Part shown: positions 4,656 to 5,595 of the stretch, one piece after another | Layout: the number at the start of each line of letters is the position of its first letter | How positions within the stretch are numbered: the stretch's first letter is position 1 | Assembly: GCA_027022065.1 (NCBI GenBank) | Contig: JALVZS010000242.1 | Span: forward strand, 1 to 5,595 | Source: a bacterium | Lineage (GTDB): Bacteria; Thermosulfidibacterota; Thermosulfidibacteria; Thermosulfidibacterales; Thermosulfidibacteraceae | DNA length: 5,595 bases | Direction of reading: 5' to 3' | Notes under the pieces: model-generated | Seen by the model: only the letters and a program-made list of their open reading frames with translations | Told to the model about the DNA's origin: nothing | Database searches by the model: none | Program-made: the position numbers and the translations under genes

Positions 4656-4838
4656 TTGCTGCTCTTTTTCAGTACACTGTACACCATTACCTTATCCGTT
4701 TTTTCTGATATTGCTATTTCTTCGCTCTATGGGTTTCTTTTCTCCATCTTGTCCAGCTTAAACGCTATATTTATCAATAACTTACGCCAGTGTTATTTTC
4801 TGGAACTTGACAAACTAATACTTTCTTTTTTTTCTTAA
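4656..4838 (+). CDS. Possible tiny membrane protein (doubtful)
   Basis: Within the 298-base spacer 4557-4854, one plus-strand frame stays open from 4605 to the TAA at 4836-4838. Its translation starts basic (HLIRKRR), then has two hydrophobic stretches separated by a short polar turn and ends in a charged segment (LELDKL). That pattern suits a two-helix membrane protein, and the stop lies four bases before the ribosome site of the next gene. Against it, the frame has no ATG: the only start near the right place is TTG 4656 with just GGA eight bases upstream, and T-rich DNA gives hydrophobic translations by chance. Apart from this I see no gene in the spacer. Confidence 0.25.
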   Translation: MLLFFSTLYTITLSVFSDIAISSLYGFLFSILSSLNAIFINNLRQCYFLELDKLILSFFS

Positions 4839-4842
4839 TGTT

Positions 4843-4848
4843 AGGAGG
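4843..4848 (+). promoter_or_regulatory. Shine-Dalgarno of the UPF0145-like gene
   Basis: AGGAGG six bases before the ATG at 4855. It fixes the start, so the N-terminal membrane anchor is a genuine part of the protein. A perfect TTGACA at 4807-4812 lies upstream, but no -10 box is found at the right distance. Confidence 0.7.
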
Positions 4849-4854
4849 AAGGCA

Positions 4855-5286
4855 ATGGCAGTTGCCGCTGGACTGTTAATAGTAATGGTTGCATTGTTGG
4901 TTATAGGCTTCTTCCTTTCCGAAGACAGTAGCTTTGCCTCTAAAGAAGTGGGGAAGTATAGAAAAACTGAAGAAGCCGACACCATTAGCTTGCCTATAAC
5001 TCAGGGATCTGAAATTCCAGGAAAGAAGATAGTAAAATTCATAGGTAGTATACACGCTTCCCAAATTCTTGTGGTTAGTAGTGTTGATGATACAGAAAGT
5101 AAGGACGTTGACAAAACTATAACCATCGCTAAGAAAAAGTTAGCTCAAAAAGCAGAAAAACTTGGAGCAAACGCTATTATTAACTTCAAAATAGAAACTA
5201 CAAGCAATAGATCATTGAAGTACTTTTCTTTCAAAGATCACGAAATTGCCGTCATTGTTTCAGGCGATGCAGTTTATGTAGAATAA
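4855..5286 (+). CDS. Membrane-anchored UPF0145 (YbjQ/DUF74)-like protein
   Basis: A 143-residue protein with one N-terminal hydrophobic helix (about 4-21, MAVAAGLLIVMVALLVIGFF), a polar linker (22-50) and a domain that resembles the YbjQ/UPF0145 family. Family-like landmarks are the opening strand IPGKKIVKFIGSI (54-66), the helix plus strand LAQKAEKLGANAIINFKIE (96-114) and the closing VIVSGDAVYVE (133-143). In typical YbjQ proteins (about 105 residues, soluble, forming pentamers in solved structures) a longer helical segment separates the first strand from the LGANAI helix; here about 30 residues do so. The biochemical role of the family is not established, and I assign none. The anchor may hold the domain on the inner membrane or export it; there is no lipobox cysteine. 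It stands three bases from the convergent gene at 5290, with no terminator visible between them. Confidence 0.8.
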   Translation: MAVAAGLLIVMVALLVIGFFLSEDSSFASKEVGKYRKTEEADTISLPITQGSEIPGKKIVKFIGSIHASQILVVSSVDDTESKDVDKTITIAKKKLAQKAEKLGANAIINFKIETTSNRSLKYFSFKDHEIAVIVSGDAVYVE

Positions 5287-5289
5287 TTG

Positions 5290-5595
5290 CTATGGAGCAC
5301 CGAATTCGCCAAGGTCTTTAAATCCTTCTCCTATGTCTTCAAACTTATTTCTCGGTAAATTACTGGGAGCCGGTTCTGCCCCGAAGAATCCCCTTGTTAT
5401 TCTGGTATAGTTTTGGTTTACCATGTCAGCCGCAGAGTAGTTCTCCGTAGGACTGCCTACCACAGAATAAGCATCCTTCAAAATATTACTGTAAATTTCA
5501 GACAGGTATTCCATCTTTTGACGGGAAGATAAACTTCTATCTGTTACGATTTTTTCTACAGCAGCAGCAATTTTATTTACAACGTCCTGTTCTGA
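5290..5595 (-). CDS. C-terminal part of an unrecognised protein (5' end outside window)
   Basis: The minus-strand frame ending at TAG 5290-5292 stays open to the right window edge, giving 101 residues. An ATG at 5514 has no ribosome site, and the 27 codons before it encode a natural-looking amphipathic stretch (VVNKIAAAVEKIV, then SLSSRQKMEYLSEIYSNIL). The gene therefore most likely begins outside the window. The first half is helical. The C-terminal half (about 50-101) is rich in Gly, Pro, Asn and Phe (GFFGAEPAPSNLP, then FEDIGEGFKDLGEFGAP) and looks flexible or disordered. No catalytic or binding motif is recognised. Confidence 0.65.
   Translation of the reverse strand, partial: SEQDVVNKIAAAVEKIVTDRSLSSRQKMEYLSEIYSNILKDAYSVVGSPTENYSAADMVNQNYTRITRGFFGAEPAPSNLPRNKFEDIGEGFKDLGEFGAP

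Noticed and set aside
4384-4761. Plus-strand ORFs across the small membrane gene and its spacer
   Set aside because: They overlap the better supported minus-strand gene in antisense and have no ribosome site.
4807-4839. Perfect TTGACA as the promoter of the UPF0145-like gene
   Set aside because: At 16-18 bases there is only a T-rich run, and a start there would place the transcript's 5' end inside the ribosome site.
4876-5064. Minus-strand ORF of 62 codons
   Set aside because: Antisense to the UPF0145-like gene, which has AGGAGG and family-like motifs.
1-5595. CRISPR array, tRNA or rRNA gene
   Set aside because: No regularly spaced repeats and no cloverleaf with T-loop GTTCRA or conserved rRNA segments were found on either strand.

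Overview
The window looks like an accessory region (plasmid, integrated element or genomic island) of a bacterium. It holds a tyrosine recombinase, a LexA-type repressor, a GGDEF-EAL cyclic-di-GMP enzyme, two small membrane-anchored proteins and two unrecognised proteins cut by the window edges, and no housekeeping operon. Bacterial origin rests on LexA, GGDEF/EAL and strong AGGAGG ribosome binding sites. Frequent AGA/AGG arginine and ATA isoleucine codons, Lys/Glu-rich proteins and GTG/TTG starts fit a thermophile (for example Aquificota, Thermotogota or a thermophilic Firmicute). That placement is inference, and the sequence does not settle the phylum.

Layout, left to right. Positions 1-553 (minus): the first 184 codons of an unrecognised protein with a beta-rich body and an acidic tail; its stop lies off the window. 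Positions 554-768: AT-rich spacer with a 17-base palindrome and three copies of CTTGACT/AGTCAAG. Positions 769-2550 (minus; longest frame to 2625): GAF-like/GGDEF/EAL protein. Positions 2551-2720: divergent control region with two good inverted repeats. Positions 2721-3374 (plus): tyrosine recombinase reduced to its catalytic domain. Positions 3364-4011 (minus): LexA, meeting the recombinase tail to tail with an 11-base overlap. Positions 4012-4145: lexA promoter, SOS box and half of a structured inverted repeat. Positions 4146-4556 (minus): small multi-pass membrane protein. Positions 4557-4854: spacer with a possible very small membrane ORF. Positions 4855-5286 (plus): membrane-anchored UPF0145/YbjQ-like protein. 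Positions 5290-5595 (minus): C-terminal 101 residues of an unrecognised protein.

The most informative result concerns lexA. The longest frame starts at 4083, but the sequence supports a start at TTG 4011. A promoter-like pair (TTGATT, 17 bases, TATCCT), a near-consensus GAAC-N4-GTTC SOS box and an AGGAG ribosome site then fall in order upstream, and the protein becomes normal LexA length. This predicts an autoregulated, RecA-cleavable repressor. The recombinase on the opposite strand has the same 13 bases, CTTGATTTTTATG, upstream of it. These copies form an inverted repeat around the recombinase-lexA pair, which could mean shared promoter architecture or cassette ends. The pair resembles the repressor/integrase module of a mobile element, but no att site, replication gene or structural gene is visible to confirm it.
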